Positions 18,047 through 30,349 of a stretch of 64,000 nucleotides of DNA are shown in pieces. This DNA is from Bolinopsis microptera (lineage: Eukaryota; Ctenophora; Tentaculata; Lobata; Bolinopsidae). The notes beneath the pieces are model-generated. The model saw only the letters and a list, made by a program, of their open reading frames with translations, had not been told where the DNA came from and ran no database searches. Positions within the stretch are counted from its first letter, which is position 1; every line of letters begins with the position of its first letter. The translations under genes were made by a program, and so were the position numbers. The stretch is taken from positions 18,119,669 through 18,183,668 of the forward strand of contig NC_087072.1 in assembly GCF_026151205.1 (NCBI RefSeq). Reading direction: 5' to 3'.

Positions 18047-19816
18047 CAATGTCTACACAGAACTAGGAGAAATACAAATTAATCAGCTTCCAAGTTTCTG
18101 TGACCTCTTACCTAAATCGAATACAGCTAATATATATCTACATGACTGCTCACCTGAAGAGGTGGCTAAGATCATATCGGAACTTAAGAATGGCAAGGCT
18201 AGTGATATACCAGTACATATAGTAAAGGCAGTATCAGGTATAATTAGTCCACTACTATCGGTATTGTATAACGAATGTATGCAACAGGGAGTTTTAAAGA
18301 CGACCTAAAAGTAGGTAAAATAAGTCCAATATATAAGAAAGAAAATGCTGAGCTTCTTGAAAATTACAGGCCTATCTCAACCTTAGCGATATTTGGTAAA
18401 ATACTTGAGAAGATCATATTCTCCAGGCTTTACAGTTTCTTTCAGTCGCAAGGATTATTATATGAAAATCAATATGGCTTCAGAAAAAATCATTCCACAA
18501 GCCATGCACTTAACTTCTCTGTCGACTACATTGAAAAATCACTAAGAGATAAAAATCATGTACTAGGCATCTTCATTGATTTAAGTAAAGCTTTTGATAC
18601 AATCTGTCATGATAAACTGCTTAAAAAACTGAATGATTATGGAATTCGAGGGACTGCAAATAAATTAATAGCCAGTTACCTCTCTAATAGACAGCAATAT
18701 GTTTCAGTACTTGGAGAAGAATCCGAAAAACTGTCTGTAATATTTGGTGTGCCTCAGGGGTCAGTATTAGGTCCCTTGCTTTTCATTATCTACATCAATG
18801 AAATATATAGAGTATCAGATCTAGGTAAGTTTATACTTTTTGCCGATGACACCAACATATTTGTTGTAGATAAATGTATAAAAACACTTTACTGCAAAGC
18901 TAACAAAATTCTTAAACTTGTTCATCAGTATATGAAGAGTAACTTGCTGCATATCAACACAAAGAAATGTTGTTATATCCACTTTAAGCCGAACTGTAGA
19001 AATGAACCAGATTCAAACACCAATGAATTAGAACTGACACTGAATAATATAATAATTAAAAAGGTAGAGGAAACTAAGTTTCTTGGAGTCATTATTGACC
19101 AAAAACTGAACTGGGATGCTCACTTAAGAGCGTTAAATAGTAAATTGAAATGTGAGATTGGTAGACTATGTGGAATTAGACGCTGTGTACCTAAAAAACT
19201 ATATAAGGACCTGTACCACACCCTTTTTGAATCACACCTATGTTATGGAATATCTGTTTGGGGAGGTGTATCAAATAATAAACTAGAAGCCATATTTAAA
19301 ACACAAAAGAAATGCATAAGAATTCTCTTTGGTGATAATGATGCGTACTTCAATAAGTTCAAAACATGTGCCAGAGTAAGGCCTATCACTAGGGATAAGA
19401 CCGGTAAAGTTATCAAGCAGATGTTAGGCAAAGATTTCTTTGAACTAGAACACAGTAAACCAATCTGTAACGAGTATAACTTCCTGACTGTCCACAATCT
19501 TCATAAGTTGCACTGTTTACTGGAAATGTTTAAAATTAATAAGTTCCAATCACCAGTCTCAATGTTCTCTTTATTCAACAGGTCACCAAGACGAGACAAC
19601 TACTTCATCCCACCCACTCCGTCCTCACTATTCATCTACCAATCAACCAGTATTTGGAATCACTGCCGTAAGTCAACAAGTGAAATAGACTTCTCCACTC
19701 CTATCAGTATATTCAAGAATAATCTTAAGAAAGCTTTGTTAGAACTACAATCTAAATATGACAGACAACTATGGTGCAGTTACAACTTTGATGCAAATGA
19801 ATTATCATTGAAATAG
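18047..19816 (+). pseudogene. Non-LTR retrotransposon reverse transcriptase, 5'-truncated and frameshifted
   Basis: The main open stretch (18275-19816, 513 codons) holds a reverse transcriptase domain in order: ISPIYKK...NYRPIS, YGFRKNHSTSHAL, FIDLSKAFDTICHDKLL, GVPQGSVLGPLLFIIYINE, then the catalytic FADDTN, and a C-terminal region with WNHC. Upstream codons from 18047 (PEEVAKIISELKNGKASD...) belong to the same protein but are in another frame. The frames meet near the TTTTAAA at 18291-18297, so one base has been gained or lost. No apurinic-type endonuclease domain is present upstream; the sequence there is the subterminal repeat of the enclosing TIR element. The motif set fits the CR1/Jockey/L2 group. 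It looks like a truncated LINE copy that landed in the TIR element. Confidence 0.85.
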
Positions 19817-20273
19817 GTTAATTAACTAAACTTAATCATATGAGTAAACCACGGTGTTATTGCAAAGAACCATGACAAGGGTATCAGACCTATATTAATC
19901 TAAGAGACGAAACAAAACGAATCATCATACAACAAATTTTAAAATCCTGCGGCACAGGATCCTGTTGTTTTCCTACTCTGCCTCTCCCAAACCCCTCTCT
20001 CCTTCTCCTTCTTCAGGTTTATTCTACAATTTTTTAAATTAGATAGCAGATATATTTTCTTTCGAATGTAGTAATGGCATTATACATTATTTGGTATCGT
20101 ATGTATGTTGTGTTTAGTGTTTGCTAACTAGGTATGTGCTATATATTTTGAAGAATTTTGAGGCTCACGACGTCTCGTCCCATGGGTTGAGTTGCAAGCT
20201 GAGTATATGTTCAAATCGCCTTACTTCGTATGGTGAAACATCGACAGGTTTGCCTTGACCTTTCGGACGAGTG

Positions 20274-20463
20274 TTTGCCCACCGGGGATCCAAAAATATG
20301 ATCACCATGAACATTACTTTGACACGTGAACTTATCAAACGACTGTAATGATTCCATTAAATTTTCTTAGTACATTTAGCTAGTTTATAGTAGATACACA
20401 CGGTCACAGAATAGAGGAGCACAATTGGGCTCTTTGTTCTGCGACCGTGTTTCCTCGGTGGGC
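20274..20463. other. Hairpin with ACACGGTC arms and flanking inverted GGTGGGC
   Basis: ACACGGTCACAGAA at 20398 pairs with TTCTGCGACCGTGT ending at 20450, and pairing continues inward (AGGAGC with GCTCTT), giving a stem of about 22 bp with few mismatches. Outside it, GCCCACCGGGGA (about 20277) and TCCTCGGTGGGC (about 20451) form a second inverted pair. It lies downstream of the reverse transcriptase. It could be a small nested MITE or a LINE 3' structure. Confidence 0.45.
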
Positions 20464-23400
20464 CGACAGGTTTTTGTTGTGTAGTAGTGCTGGGGAAAAA
20501 ACACGCTTTAAATATCAATGAATGTAAATATTGTTAATTGACATTAGTGCCACAGTTTATGTGGTAAAAACAAATTTATGGTCAAACATTATATATCGTA
20601 GAAGGGCATGATTTACCCACATCACTAAGCATCTGGATGGATAATTAGCACACAAGGATAAACTGAGCTTTAAACATGACCACCATCAATAGCATATAAC
20701 CATAGCTCCAAAATAAATAAATTGCTCTACATAGAAACATCTGGCCTGATCTTATCACATTGTGGTCCCCTGGGGTTCGGTAAAGCCCTTACAGGCAACT
20801 GGGTCCTTTTACCAGCCACAATAAAACTAGTCATGCCAGTACTGTCATAAACTGTAACCAACTATTTAAAAATAAGATATCTTTTGCTAGAATTTTAAAT
20901 TTTAAGCCATAGAGCAATCTTCTCAATTTTTAAATTTAAAAATAACATTTTACCCTAACTATGATGTGGTGGCATTTCATACTTAACTAAAATTCAACTT
21001 TGAAAGTCAATAGATTATTAGTCACAACAAAATTATAGTTTAAGACATCCATTTTGCATTGTGTTTCCATTATTAGAATTTATGATATGTATTGATTGAA
21101 TAATTGGTAATAAATTTAACTTTTGTTTTATTAACTTTTGTTTTATTTTCAGATTGAATTACTTTCATCATCTAAAATGGATCAGAAACAGTCAATACAA
21201 GAAGGGGTTAAAAATAATCATAATCTGACCGTTAACAATCAAGTAGCATTAAAAAAGTGTAGTTCTGATATCAAAACTTTGATTTCAAACTCTTTGATTT
21301 CAAACTCTGATTTCAAAAATCAACGAAATAAAGCTTCTATTTTGTGAAAGCAGAGAGTAATAACAACTCCTAAAACATGTCAAACGTTATCTAAACACTG
21401 AAAAGTGATCTATCCAGTCATAGAAAATATCAAATATAACCAAATACTGTGTTCAAGTATGAAAACAAAAAATGATTTTTACGCCTCACAAAATGACATT
21501 TTTAAAACTTTTTCAAAGTATAAAAAATGTTCCTTTTTTAATATATTCTACTAAAAACAGAACTGGTATAATGTAAACAACATATATATCTAACAGTAAG
21601 ACACGTGAAAGAATAATGAAACTTTTTCCCAAATCGGATTTGAAGTGATGCCGTTTTGGGTTGTCATTTTGTAAGGCACTATCTCACGCGAAATTGCCCA
21701 ACTTTTTTAAATCATCCTTTTTCCTGTAAAAGCTATTCTAATCTTCAATCTATTATATTTATCTAACTGTCCTAGGTGAAATCAAATTTCTATATAGGCT
21801 GCTGTTAAAAAATGACAGCCGTGACGAAATTGTCATTTTGTAAGGCATGTTTTTTTGGACGATTTCAAAGATGACAATTTTTATCGCAAAATTTATGGTT
21901 TTTCAATCAAATTAACCCCCGGGAAGAAAAATATACCTGTTGAACTACCTATCTGGATAATAAAACAAGAACAAAACTCATTTTTGTGCATTTCAGAGCC
22001 ATCTCCTTTTTCGTGTCATTTTGTAAGGCCGATACCCGTAGCAGAACAGATTGAAAAATTGTATTTAATAGGCTCAACCAGAGAGGAGCAGAATGGAATG
22101 ATAGATTGATAACACAACTATTTGTAAGGATCAGTGTTGTTATATTAGGATAAAGGAGGAATGATATCATCAATACTTAAGAAGCTGTTGATGTATGTAG
22201 TACTGTGTCCTTTAAAGAGAAATATGCCACCATAGAAAAAGACAATATGCTCAACCGTGAGGAGCAACAGGCTTTTCTACGGTAAAAAGAGTCTCCATGA
22301 TGGTCGATCTGTAGCCAATTTGTACGTAATGCAATTTAAAGTTTACTGGTATACTTTAAATACTTTTCTTACCATGATTGATGTTCCAGAACTGTTCAGC
22401 CAGAGTGGATCAGAGCTAGAAATGACATGTCATGTACGGGATTTCTCAACTGCCTAACATTTGATGAAGATCTCTCTTGCATGCGGCTGTAGAATGAAGT
22501 AGTGAGCTTCGAAAATCTAATACAACAGAAATCATCTCTGCTCCACACAGGTTGAGCACTGAATAGTTCCCGTGAAGTAAGTTTATTGACCACCAATATT
22601 ATAACATATTTTCTCTAGAATGAATAAAAATAATATCCCATGAAGCACTTAAAAGTTGTCTCTATTGATCAAAAGGAAGACCTCTTTTTGCTCCACATGG
22701 TTGAGATAGGCTGTTCTCGACTAAAGAGTCTGCATCAACGGTGAAAATATAGATACAGGAGTCAAGATGAAAATCACAGAAGTCACTTTATCTCAACCCA
22801 GAAAGAATTTAAAAGTTGGCAAATTTTTAACCATTTTGGGCTCCACAGGGTTGAGAGAAGTGTACTGAATATAAATATCCGTTTCAGTACTCAAAATAGA
22901 GTTAGTAATAGTTACCAAGCTAAAAAAATCTTACAGATAAATCAAATCAAATCAAAATATAATGACACAAACATCATCACACATCATCAAAAATATATCT
23001 ACTAAAGTTTAAAAATTATCTTTAATATATTGGCCTAAACAACCAAGTTAAAATGAATCTAATTTACATACCTAAACAAGATCTAAACAAAAGCATTATG
23101 AAAAGCTAATAAATTAGAGGGGTTTCAGCTAATAAGTTCATAGAGTTTCAACCAAAAACTTGACTGTTTAGCGTATGATTTTTGGTCTTGAAAATTGCCT
23201 AACTTTCAAGCTACTGCTCCACACAGGCTGAGCATTAAAAGTTGTCTTAACCGGGGCTTTCTGTGTAGATGGGACCTTTTTCTGAGAGTCTCAACCTGTT
23301 TTGACTGCCAGATTCAGTTACCAACGAGATTGCAAAAAGTTTAAAAATGTCACTTTGAAGCACTGATATGCTCCACATTGGCTGAGTAACACATATAGAT

Positions 23401-23562
23401 TACATGTTAAAGTGTCCAGTGAACATTTGTTTCCATCTTGGTGAAATATTAACAAAGGGTGAACACCAGGTGGCATGCTAGCTCACTAAATAGCTCAACC
23501 GGTCAAATTGTACCAATTTTGGCAGTCAAATTTGGGCAAAGCAAACTTTACAATGACCATTT

Positions 23563-24169
23563 CTATTTTATACCTACACATTTGTAAATAACTAGATTTG
23601 TCTAACTTTAAATTATTTCAGAATTATAACTATTGTGGATTCAATAAAATAATTATCACTTTTGTATCCTTGTATCCTTGTATCCTACACAGGTAACGGA
23701 AATGTTCCATCGCTACTAGTGCGTATTATATATGAAATATCAGCAATCAAATATATACACATCTACTCCATCATTGAAAATAAGCTCACTTGGAAGCTTC
23801 AGAAGTTCCATGACTTTGTAAACTGTTAATAATGTCCCATGGCCGTGTGTGTACAATGTCTCGCCAGCTCATCGTTTGGTCATTTACATGATATGCAACA
23901 ACTTCCAATGAAATGCAGTCAATATTATATTATAGAACATCCAAATTACATGCATAGTAGTATCATGCTAATAAGAAAAAAGGTCATTAATATAATTTAA
24001 ACCAAACCTACTTTCATTATTCAAGCTAATTGTCGAATGACCCAATAAATCAGTAAGATTTATAGTCCAGAATATGCTTGTACAGAAAGCTGTTATAACC
24101 ATTGCTGCATTTCAAATAGATTTTGGAAGGTCAATTTCCAGTGATACTTTGATTGCTTGGACACTCTTA
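23563..24169. other. Intergenic, no gene seen
   Basis: Sequence between the nested TIR elements and the next MITE. It holds a small run of TTGTATCC near 23,665. Nothing else distinctive. Confidence 0.4.
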
Positions 24170-24557
24170 GGGGTCGTTCACATATTACGTAATCAGCCGA
24201 GGGGGGGTTTCAAATGCTTACGGTTGATTACGGGGGGGGGGGGGGTTTGGTCGTTGATTACGTTATCAGAATTTTAATTTTTTACCGATTTTCGAAATAC
24301 CAATTGGACAATTTTGTATTCATTAATCCGTTGTGATTTGTCATACGTTGTATGACCCGCCGCGCACGAGTGCGCGGCTCCTCATGTATCATAGAAACTC
24401 TATAGTGAAGCGATGCAGTGGGGGTCACCACCATTAGATACAAGTCAGACCTTGATTACGTAATATAGGGGGGGGGGTTGGTCTTGATTACGGTTGATTA
24501 CGGAGTGAGGGGGTAAAAATTGCCAAAATATTGATTACGTAATATGTGTACAACCCC
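24170..24557. mobile_element. Harbinger-like MITE, GGGGTCGTTCACATATTACG termini
   Basis: Terminal inverted repeats (left 24170-24195; right ending 24557) read GGGGTCGTTCACATATTACG, and the borders carry TTA on both sides (24167-24169; 24558-24560), the 3-bp target size of PIF/Harbinger elements. The interior is G-rich (runs of G at 24201 and 24233) with repeated TTGATTACG. A related copy lies at 48582-48764. No transposase is present. Confidence 0.7.
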
Positions 24558-24976
24558 TTACCACCTAGCTCATGCATGTTGCATTTGTATCACGTTGCGA
24601 CCCCCACGGTCGTTTCATTATGGTGACGATATACAGGGGAGCCGGGCACTTCGTGCGCGGCGGGTCATACAACGTATGACAATGTTGTATGTACTGAACA
24701 TTTGTTGCATTGACGTAAATTGTAAAGCATTGACGGAAAATTTATGATGGCAAAATTCAATGTCGATTTTGGTTTAACACTCGATTTTTGTTGTAACACC
24801 TGAACATTTAAAAATGTGTGTGGCGCGGCTTAATTATTAAAAGTTTAGCTTTTTATCTAATCAATAGAAATTTTGTATCACGTTGCGACCCCCACGTTGC
24901 GACCCCCACCCCTGACGATACAGGGGGAGCCGCGCACTTAGCTTCGTGCGCGGCGGGTCATACAACGTATGACAAT
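24338..24976. repeat. Palindromic GTCATACGTTGTATGAC / GCCGCGCAC repeat, three copies
   Basis: A near-palindrome GTCATACGTTGTATGAC joined to CCGCCGCGCAC occurs at 24338-24378, and in inverted orientation at about 24650-24682 and 24940-24977. Each is near a GTATCACGTTGCGACCCCCA or GGGGGTCACCAC unit (24418, 24588, 24871, 24893). Related pieces recur at 415-446 and 47,710-47,780, so this is a dispersed family. Confidence 0.6.
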
Positions 24977-24999
24977 AGAAATTGAGGGATTAATTTAAA

Positions 25000-26116
25000 A
25001 AGTATAAAATAATTAAATAAACATGTTTATATCAATGTAAAATAAATTGACTGAGATGTGTTATGCAGTATCAAAATAAAATAGAAAAACAAAATAAAAG
25101 ACACGCAGATAAAATTATTTTAAATTTATATTGATCCTTAAATAATACAAACTTAAATATTGTTTTACATGTGTCATACGTACGTGCAATGTGCAGCTGA
25201 TTTTTATAATATTTACTTATCAAATTTTTGTGATTTATTTTGGCGTTAAAATGAATACGTTAACATTTAATTGCTAAAATTATATTTTTTAGATTTAAAA
25301 TTACTAAACAGCGCTTAAATTGAGGATTTCCAGTCTACGGCTGTAAGGAAAAGCACTCACCCCATCAATCAGACGGGTAAACCGCTGCTGGACGCTCTCC
25401 AGCTCCAAAATAGTCCCCCAACTCCCATGAGCCGAAGGTGGATTCCACGATCGGACACAACACTCAAAATGAGGTCTTATTAAAGCGTTATATCCACACC
25501 AGTCATTTCATTACATTAAACTGATTGAGGTGATGCCCTTTGTACATGCTGAAGCAATATACAATGATGAAGCAATATGCAACGATGAGTGGAATATGAG
25601 TTAGGATCTGTTTGGTCCGTTTCATGGCAAAAACATTCATTAAAGCTTTATATATAGCAATCATAACAACTTGTTATCTAATAAACATGAGACCCCTCGC
25701 TCTATCAGAAGTCTCATAAAACCGCATTCCTGCCCCAATGATGGAGTAGATGATGTGTTTAGAAAATTTTTGTGTGTATATTTGATTGTTGATTGTGTAA
25801 TATAAAGTTCGATTGGTAGCAATGGACCATTTCCGTTACCTATGTATTGTGCTCTGCTAATTGCAACACTTGATAGGACCTGTTGTGATATCATGGATCG
25901 CTTAGGTTCCACCAGGATCTGGTAGTCCTCATAATTCTGTGGCCTCTATGTATCGTCATCTCGCACAACTCCTTAAGAATCTTGTGAATTTGTCATGTGA
26001 AAATTTGCAGCCTTCCAGACATTGATTGGGTCAGCGAGGTGTCGCACGTCACCTCAAGATCGGGTGAATAAATCCCGATTATGAAAAAATTACAAAGTTC
26101 GAAAAATTAGTCACAG
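25000..26116. other. Intergenic, no gene seen
   Basis: AT-rich stretch with no ORF of recognisable content. It ends at the TTTTAT duplication bordering the fold-back element. Confidence 0.4.
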
Positions 26117-26191
26117 TTTTATAGGCCTCCCCCAGCCTCGGATCTTAGGATTAGATTTGCAAAAATTCCTGAGACACAGGTGCAAAAGTTA

Positions 26192-26560
26192 AGACAGCAG
26201 AATAATCCTAAGACAGCAGAATAATCCTAAGACAAAATTTAAGAAATCCTGAGACAGCGAAAAATCCTGAGACAAAATTTAAGAAATCCCGAGACAGCGA
26301 AAAAACCTGAGACAAAATTTAAGAAATCCCGAGACAGCGAAAAAACCTGAGACAAAATTTAAGAAATCCCGAGACAGCGAAAAAACCCAAGACAAAATTT
26401 AAGAATCCTGAGACGCGCGAAAAAACCTGAGACAAAATTTAAGAAATCCCGAGACAGCGAAAAATCCTGAGACAAAATTTAAGAAAACCTGAGACAGCGA
26501 AAAATCCTGAGACAAAATTTAAGAAAACCTGAGACAGCGAAAAATTTTTAGATACAATTT
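26192..26560. repeat. Arm tandem array, ~39-bp unit (left)
   Basis: About nine copies of a unit containing CCTGAGACAGCGAAAAA and GACAAAATTTAAGAAA lie just inside the left tip of the fold-back element. The mirror array in the right arm is at about 32000-32450 and is slightly longer and more diverged toward its tip. Confidence 0.9.
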
Positions 26561-27385
26561 ATACAATAGCCACAAGAATATACATGGATATTACATCTTT
26601 TAATTTCTTGCAAAGAATATAATAAATACAATATTACTAGGTATAGTAGGAATGTCAATAAGTCAATAGAATTTGTCTGAAACCTCTATGTGCCTGCTAA
26701 TGAAGTGAGTATCCCAGATCATATCTTTCCAGATCATATCCCAGATCATATCTTCACAGATCATATCTTTACAGGTAGGACTGTATAATGGGGGCCCGAT
26801 GTTATAGCGGACATCATCTCCCCCCCCCCCCCCCTTACCCCTTCTTACCCCCAGTTCCATAGCGGATATTATGCCAAATTATTGGACGGAGATCGTCAAC
26901 TAATATTTCTTCGGATATTTCTCCGGTTTGCAGTTCCATAACCTTATCCGGAGACCATCTACGGTAATTTTGTTGATTCTCACAGAGCAAAGTGCAAAGA
27001 AACTGCCACAAACTGCTACAATCTCCGAGAAATCTACTTATTGAGTTATTGACTAGCTTGCTAAAATTCATCGGCAAATTACCGCTGCTCGAGTTACCTA
27101 GCCAGGCCCATTTCAGTTTTGAGTACTGGAGTCGGTTATCTAGTCAAAGCCTAGCTTTTTGGAACTTGCAAGTGCTTTTGCGGATTGTCGTGGATTTCGG
27201 CAAATAGTCGTGGATTTCGGCGATATTTTCAGATTATTCTTCAATGTCCTCAAACCTGAGCACTGGGACTACTTAAGTTTTTGCTACTATCTGAATTATT
27301 TGCTCAAGCTACTGGCTCGCTAGGTTCAAAGGTTTATTTCCTATTTATCATGAAAAAAAAAATTGTGCTGGGTAAAAGTTTACAC

Positions 27386-27459
27386 GGTGTTCACGCAGGT
27401 TTGAACACCCGACCTCGCGCAGAGCTAGCCGATCGCCTAGCCGCTTAGCTACTCGGGTG
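27386..27459 (-). other. tRNA-like (SINE-type) segment in left arm
   Basis: On the minus strand the segment has a pol III A-box-like TAGCTTAGCGG, and about 30 bases later a B-box-like GTGTTCAAACCTG, with CACCCGAG preceding, in the spacing of a tRNA. The acceptor stem does not close well and there is no clean anticodon arm. It is best called a tRNA-derived SINE head or tRNA relic, not a tRNA gene. Confidence 0.55.
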
Positions 27460-27505
27460 ATGTACTTATGAAATTTTTGATGTAAATATATATTTACCCC
27501 TTTTT

Positions 27506-27793
27506 ACCCCCAGTTCCATAGCGGATATTATGCCAAATTATTGGACGGAGATCGTCAACTAACATTTCTTCGGATATTTCTCCGGTTTGCAGTTCCATAA
27601 CCTTATCCGGAGACCATCTCACAGAGCAAAGTGCAAAGAAACTGCCACAAACTGCTACAATCTCCGAGAAATTCCCGGAGAGCTTCATCTCCGTATAACT
27701 GTATAATACAGTAGACGGAGCCGGAGAATCATCACCGTAGAAATGGACCTCCGTCTAATAATTTGGCATAATATCCGCTATGGAACTGGGGGG
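27506..27793. mobile_element. MITE-like inverted unit, CCCCCAGTTCCATAGCGGAT ends (left arm)
   Basis: CCCCCAGTTCCATAGCGGAT and about 25 further bases at 27506 recur inverted ending at 27793, enclosing sequence that is itself partly palindromic (CTCCGTCTACTGTATTATAC). A partial copy of the same left half is at about 26,850-27,040. The mirror unit in the right arm is 30718-31024. It may be an older MITE captured by the fold-back element. Confidence 0.65.
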
Positions 27794-29341
27794 TTAATCT
27801 GATTAAAAGCTACAAAAAATTCCAGAAATGAGATGGCTGGTTAACACCTACCTTTGGAAAGCTCTGATGAACCTGCCTGTGGAGAAATAAACGCACTTAA
27901 CTTCACCTCAATTGAGCAATAACTATTTATCGCTTATTACTTCATTTATTTTGGATGTACAGTGTGCTTCGTAACTAATTTATTATTACAAAGTTTACTT
28001 TCTAATAAGCTAAAACGACAACTAATCTTTCGTTTTACTCCCTACTGTACAGGTTTACTCGTCAATCCAGGTATATGAGAATTTGTGAGAATGGTCTTGA
28101 AACTCTGAAAAGAGGGAAGCAGTTTTGGGGACGGGGAGATTGAAGCGGGTGGGCGACAAATCAGGAAAACAACAATTTCAGGAAAACAACAATTTTATTT
28201 AGTATCAGTTACAGCAAACAAAAAATATATTTTATATAATATAATATAACTAGGACGAACTTTAGTTTAGAAATCTTGGGGGACTTGGAGTAGCAAGAGA
28301 TTGACTAGAAGGTATATACCTTTTACCAAAAACGTCGAAAAGAATCCTGGGTGATACAGGATCGGAGAGTACAGACCATAAAGTTTACGCACCCACCTTT
28401 GCCTCCAGAATTCTTGGTTGGTTGAAAATGTATGCTAACTTGGTCGTTTATACTCCAAGTCCCTTTGTTAAAAGAAGTAATATTATGTACGTCTGGAGTT
28501 AACTTCATTCAATAATAACAATATCAATATAGTCAATATCAATATCAGACTAAACTATCGAATAAATTATCAAATATTATTTGTTAATTCGATCTGAATA
28601 AAAATTTAGTTAAGTTAAGATATTAAATAATTAAAAACATTACAACAAGTGGTTAAAAACGCCCAAAATTGATCTGAGAGCTTTTCAGTCTATAATACAA
28701 TCATGATAGTAATATTAAGTGTGTTAAGGCCACAGGGGGGGGGGGGTCGAGGCTTCAAAAAATGCAAAATAATATTATGCTTTGAATCAATATATATTTT
28801 TGTGGTGGATACTTTGCCACCACTCATTTGTCTGTAGCTATTTTACTTTTTTTAATAAATGAGGTTAACCAATTCTTCCGAAATTGGCTATGCAATATTG
28901 AGGTTAACGAAATTGATGCTTGGATTTGATTTCATGCTAAGATATTTTGTTGTTTCGATCAACGAATAATAAATCGTAATTTTTATTTCGCAATTGGTTG
29001 AAAATGAAGGATCCAAAGTGGTTAAAAACGAGGTTAACCTCTTATTTCATTGATATCGAGAAGAATTGAGATGAAAGTTATTATCATTCATGAAGTAAGT
29101 TCAGTGTATTTTAATTTCAAAACGTAACTCGTACTAATTTATTACTTCAAATCTACTTCAAATCTAAAAAATGAGGTTAACCAGGTCAATTATAACCACT
29201 AAAATACATACATGAGTGTCTAATTTTCAATCAAACTCAAGACATTAGTTAGCTATATATTTGTAATAGAACGCTGGGAAGTTTGATCACGAGAAAAATA
29301 TGATTTGAAACAACTATGACTTGGTAGCGATATTGACCATT

Positions 29342-30349
29342 AACATACGAACCCCCCCCCGGCCCCCCCCCCCCTATTGTAAGCCCCCCGGCTTACAATT
29401 GACCCCCCATGCAATTACACTGAGTCAATTGATCTCAGTATAATAACATGGGGGTTAATTGTCGGGGGTCAATTGTCGTACTAAGCCCTAGATTGTACCT
29501 GCTAATGAGGTGAATATCCCAGATCATAGCTTCACAGGTAGGACTGTTTAATGGGGGCCCTGATGTTATAGTGGACATCACTTCCGTCACTACGTAGTAG
29601 CTCGTGACACTGGGCTCCAGTTGGACGACCTTCGAACTGTTATGTGCGATCAAGACGTGTGGAGGCAGACAGTGAATGGGAGTTCGATCGAGGATCGCCG
29701 AAAGTAAGTAAGTTGTTCAATCCCCCAGTACCTTTATTATTATAATTACCCTCCTAGGCTCCTACATCCTACCCGTTTTTGATGCTGTAATCTTCCCGTC
29801 CCCAAAACCGCTAATTCCTTCTTTTCATAGTTTCAGGACCGTTCTAATACATACTCCTATACCTGAATTGACGAGTAATCCAGTACAGTAGGAAAGTTAA
29901 CTTTGTAGCTTTTTAGAAAGTTCGGAGTAATCACTCAGGTATAGTATCTCACAACGAAGCCCAATCTAAAATAAATGAAGTTATAAGCAATAAATAGGCA
30001 GTTATTGCTCAATTGAGCTGAAGTTAAGTGTGTTTATTTCTCCACGGGCCAGTCCATCGGAGCTTTCCCAAGGTAGATTTTAACCAATCTCATTTCTTGA
30101 CTGTTTTGTATCCTTTAATCAGATACGGGAGGGGAAAGTGATGTCCACTATAACATCAGGGCCCCCATTATACAGTCCTACATGTGAAGCTATGATCTGG
30201 GATATTCACCTCATTAGCAGGTACAATCTAGGGCTTAGTACGACAATTAACCCCCATGTTATTATACTGAGATCAATTGACTCAGTGTAATTGCATGGGG
30301 GGTCAATTGTAAGCCGGGGGGCTTACAATAGGGGGGGGGGGGGGGTTCA
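29342..30349. mobile_element. Second inverted unit inside the fold-back spacer
   Basis: About 240 bases at 29342-29590, including CATGGGGGTTAATTG, GCTAATGAGGTGAATATCCC and ATGGGGGCCC, recur inverted at 30120-30349. Between them, 29780-30120 is a diverged direct copy of the right-arm stretch 30370-30715. This looks like a shorter relative of the fold-back element inserted into, or duplicated within, its spacer. Confidence 0.65.

Larger units (their letters stand above)
17477..22041. mobile_element. Inner TIR element with GCCTCACAAAATGACA subterminal repeats
   Basis: A 28-bp inverted repeat starting CTACGGGTATCGGCCTTACA (17477-17504 and 22014-22041) bounds 4.6 kb nested in the outer element. 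The motif GCCTYACAAAATGACA occurs ten times: direct at 17489, 17505, 17841, 17864, 18010, 18033 and 21483, and inverted at 21662, 21831 and 22014. No clear target duplication is visible at its borders. It encloses a LINE reverse transcriptase but no transposase that I can recognise. Confidence 0.8.
16720..23558. mobile_element. Outer TIR element with GCTCAACC-TGTGGAGCA subterminal repeats
   Basis: A perfect 26-bp terminal inverted repeat (16720-16745 and 23533-23558), beginning GGTCATTGTAAAGTTTGC, is flanked by the 4-base direct repeat ATTT on both sides (16716-16719; 23559-23562). Inside each end is a set of related motifs of the form GCTCAACC-n-TGTGGAGCA. They read in one orientation on the left (about 16868, 16901, 17031, 17175, 17371) and mostly in the opposite orientation on the right (about 22538, 22690, 22838, 23215, 23368), with some direct copies at 22073, 22250 and 22397. 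Such arrays usually serve as transposase binding sites. Only short ORFs lie in its own sequence, so it is non-autonomous or decayed. It is 6.8 kb only because a second element sits inside it. Superfamily not assigned. Confidence 0.8.

Noticed and set aside
26192-26560. CRISPR-like regular repeats in the fold-back arm
   Set aside because: Units are contiguous with no unique spacers, the mirror array is in the other arm, and the genome is animal.
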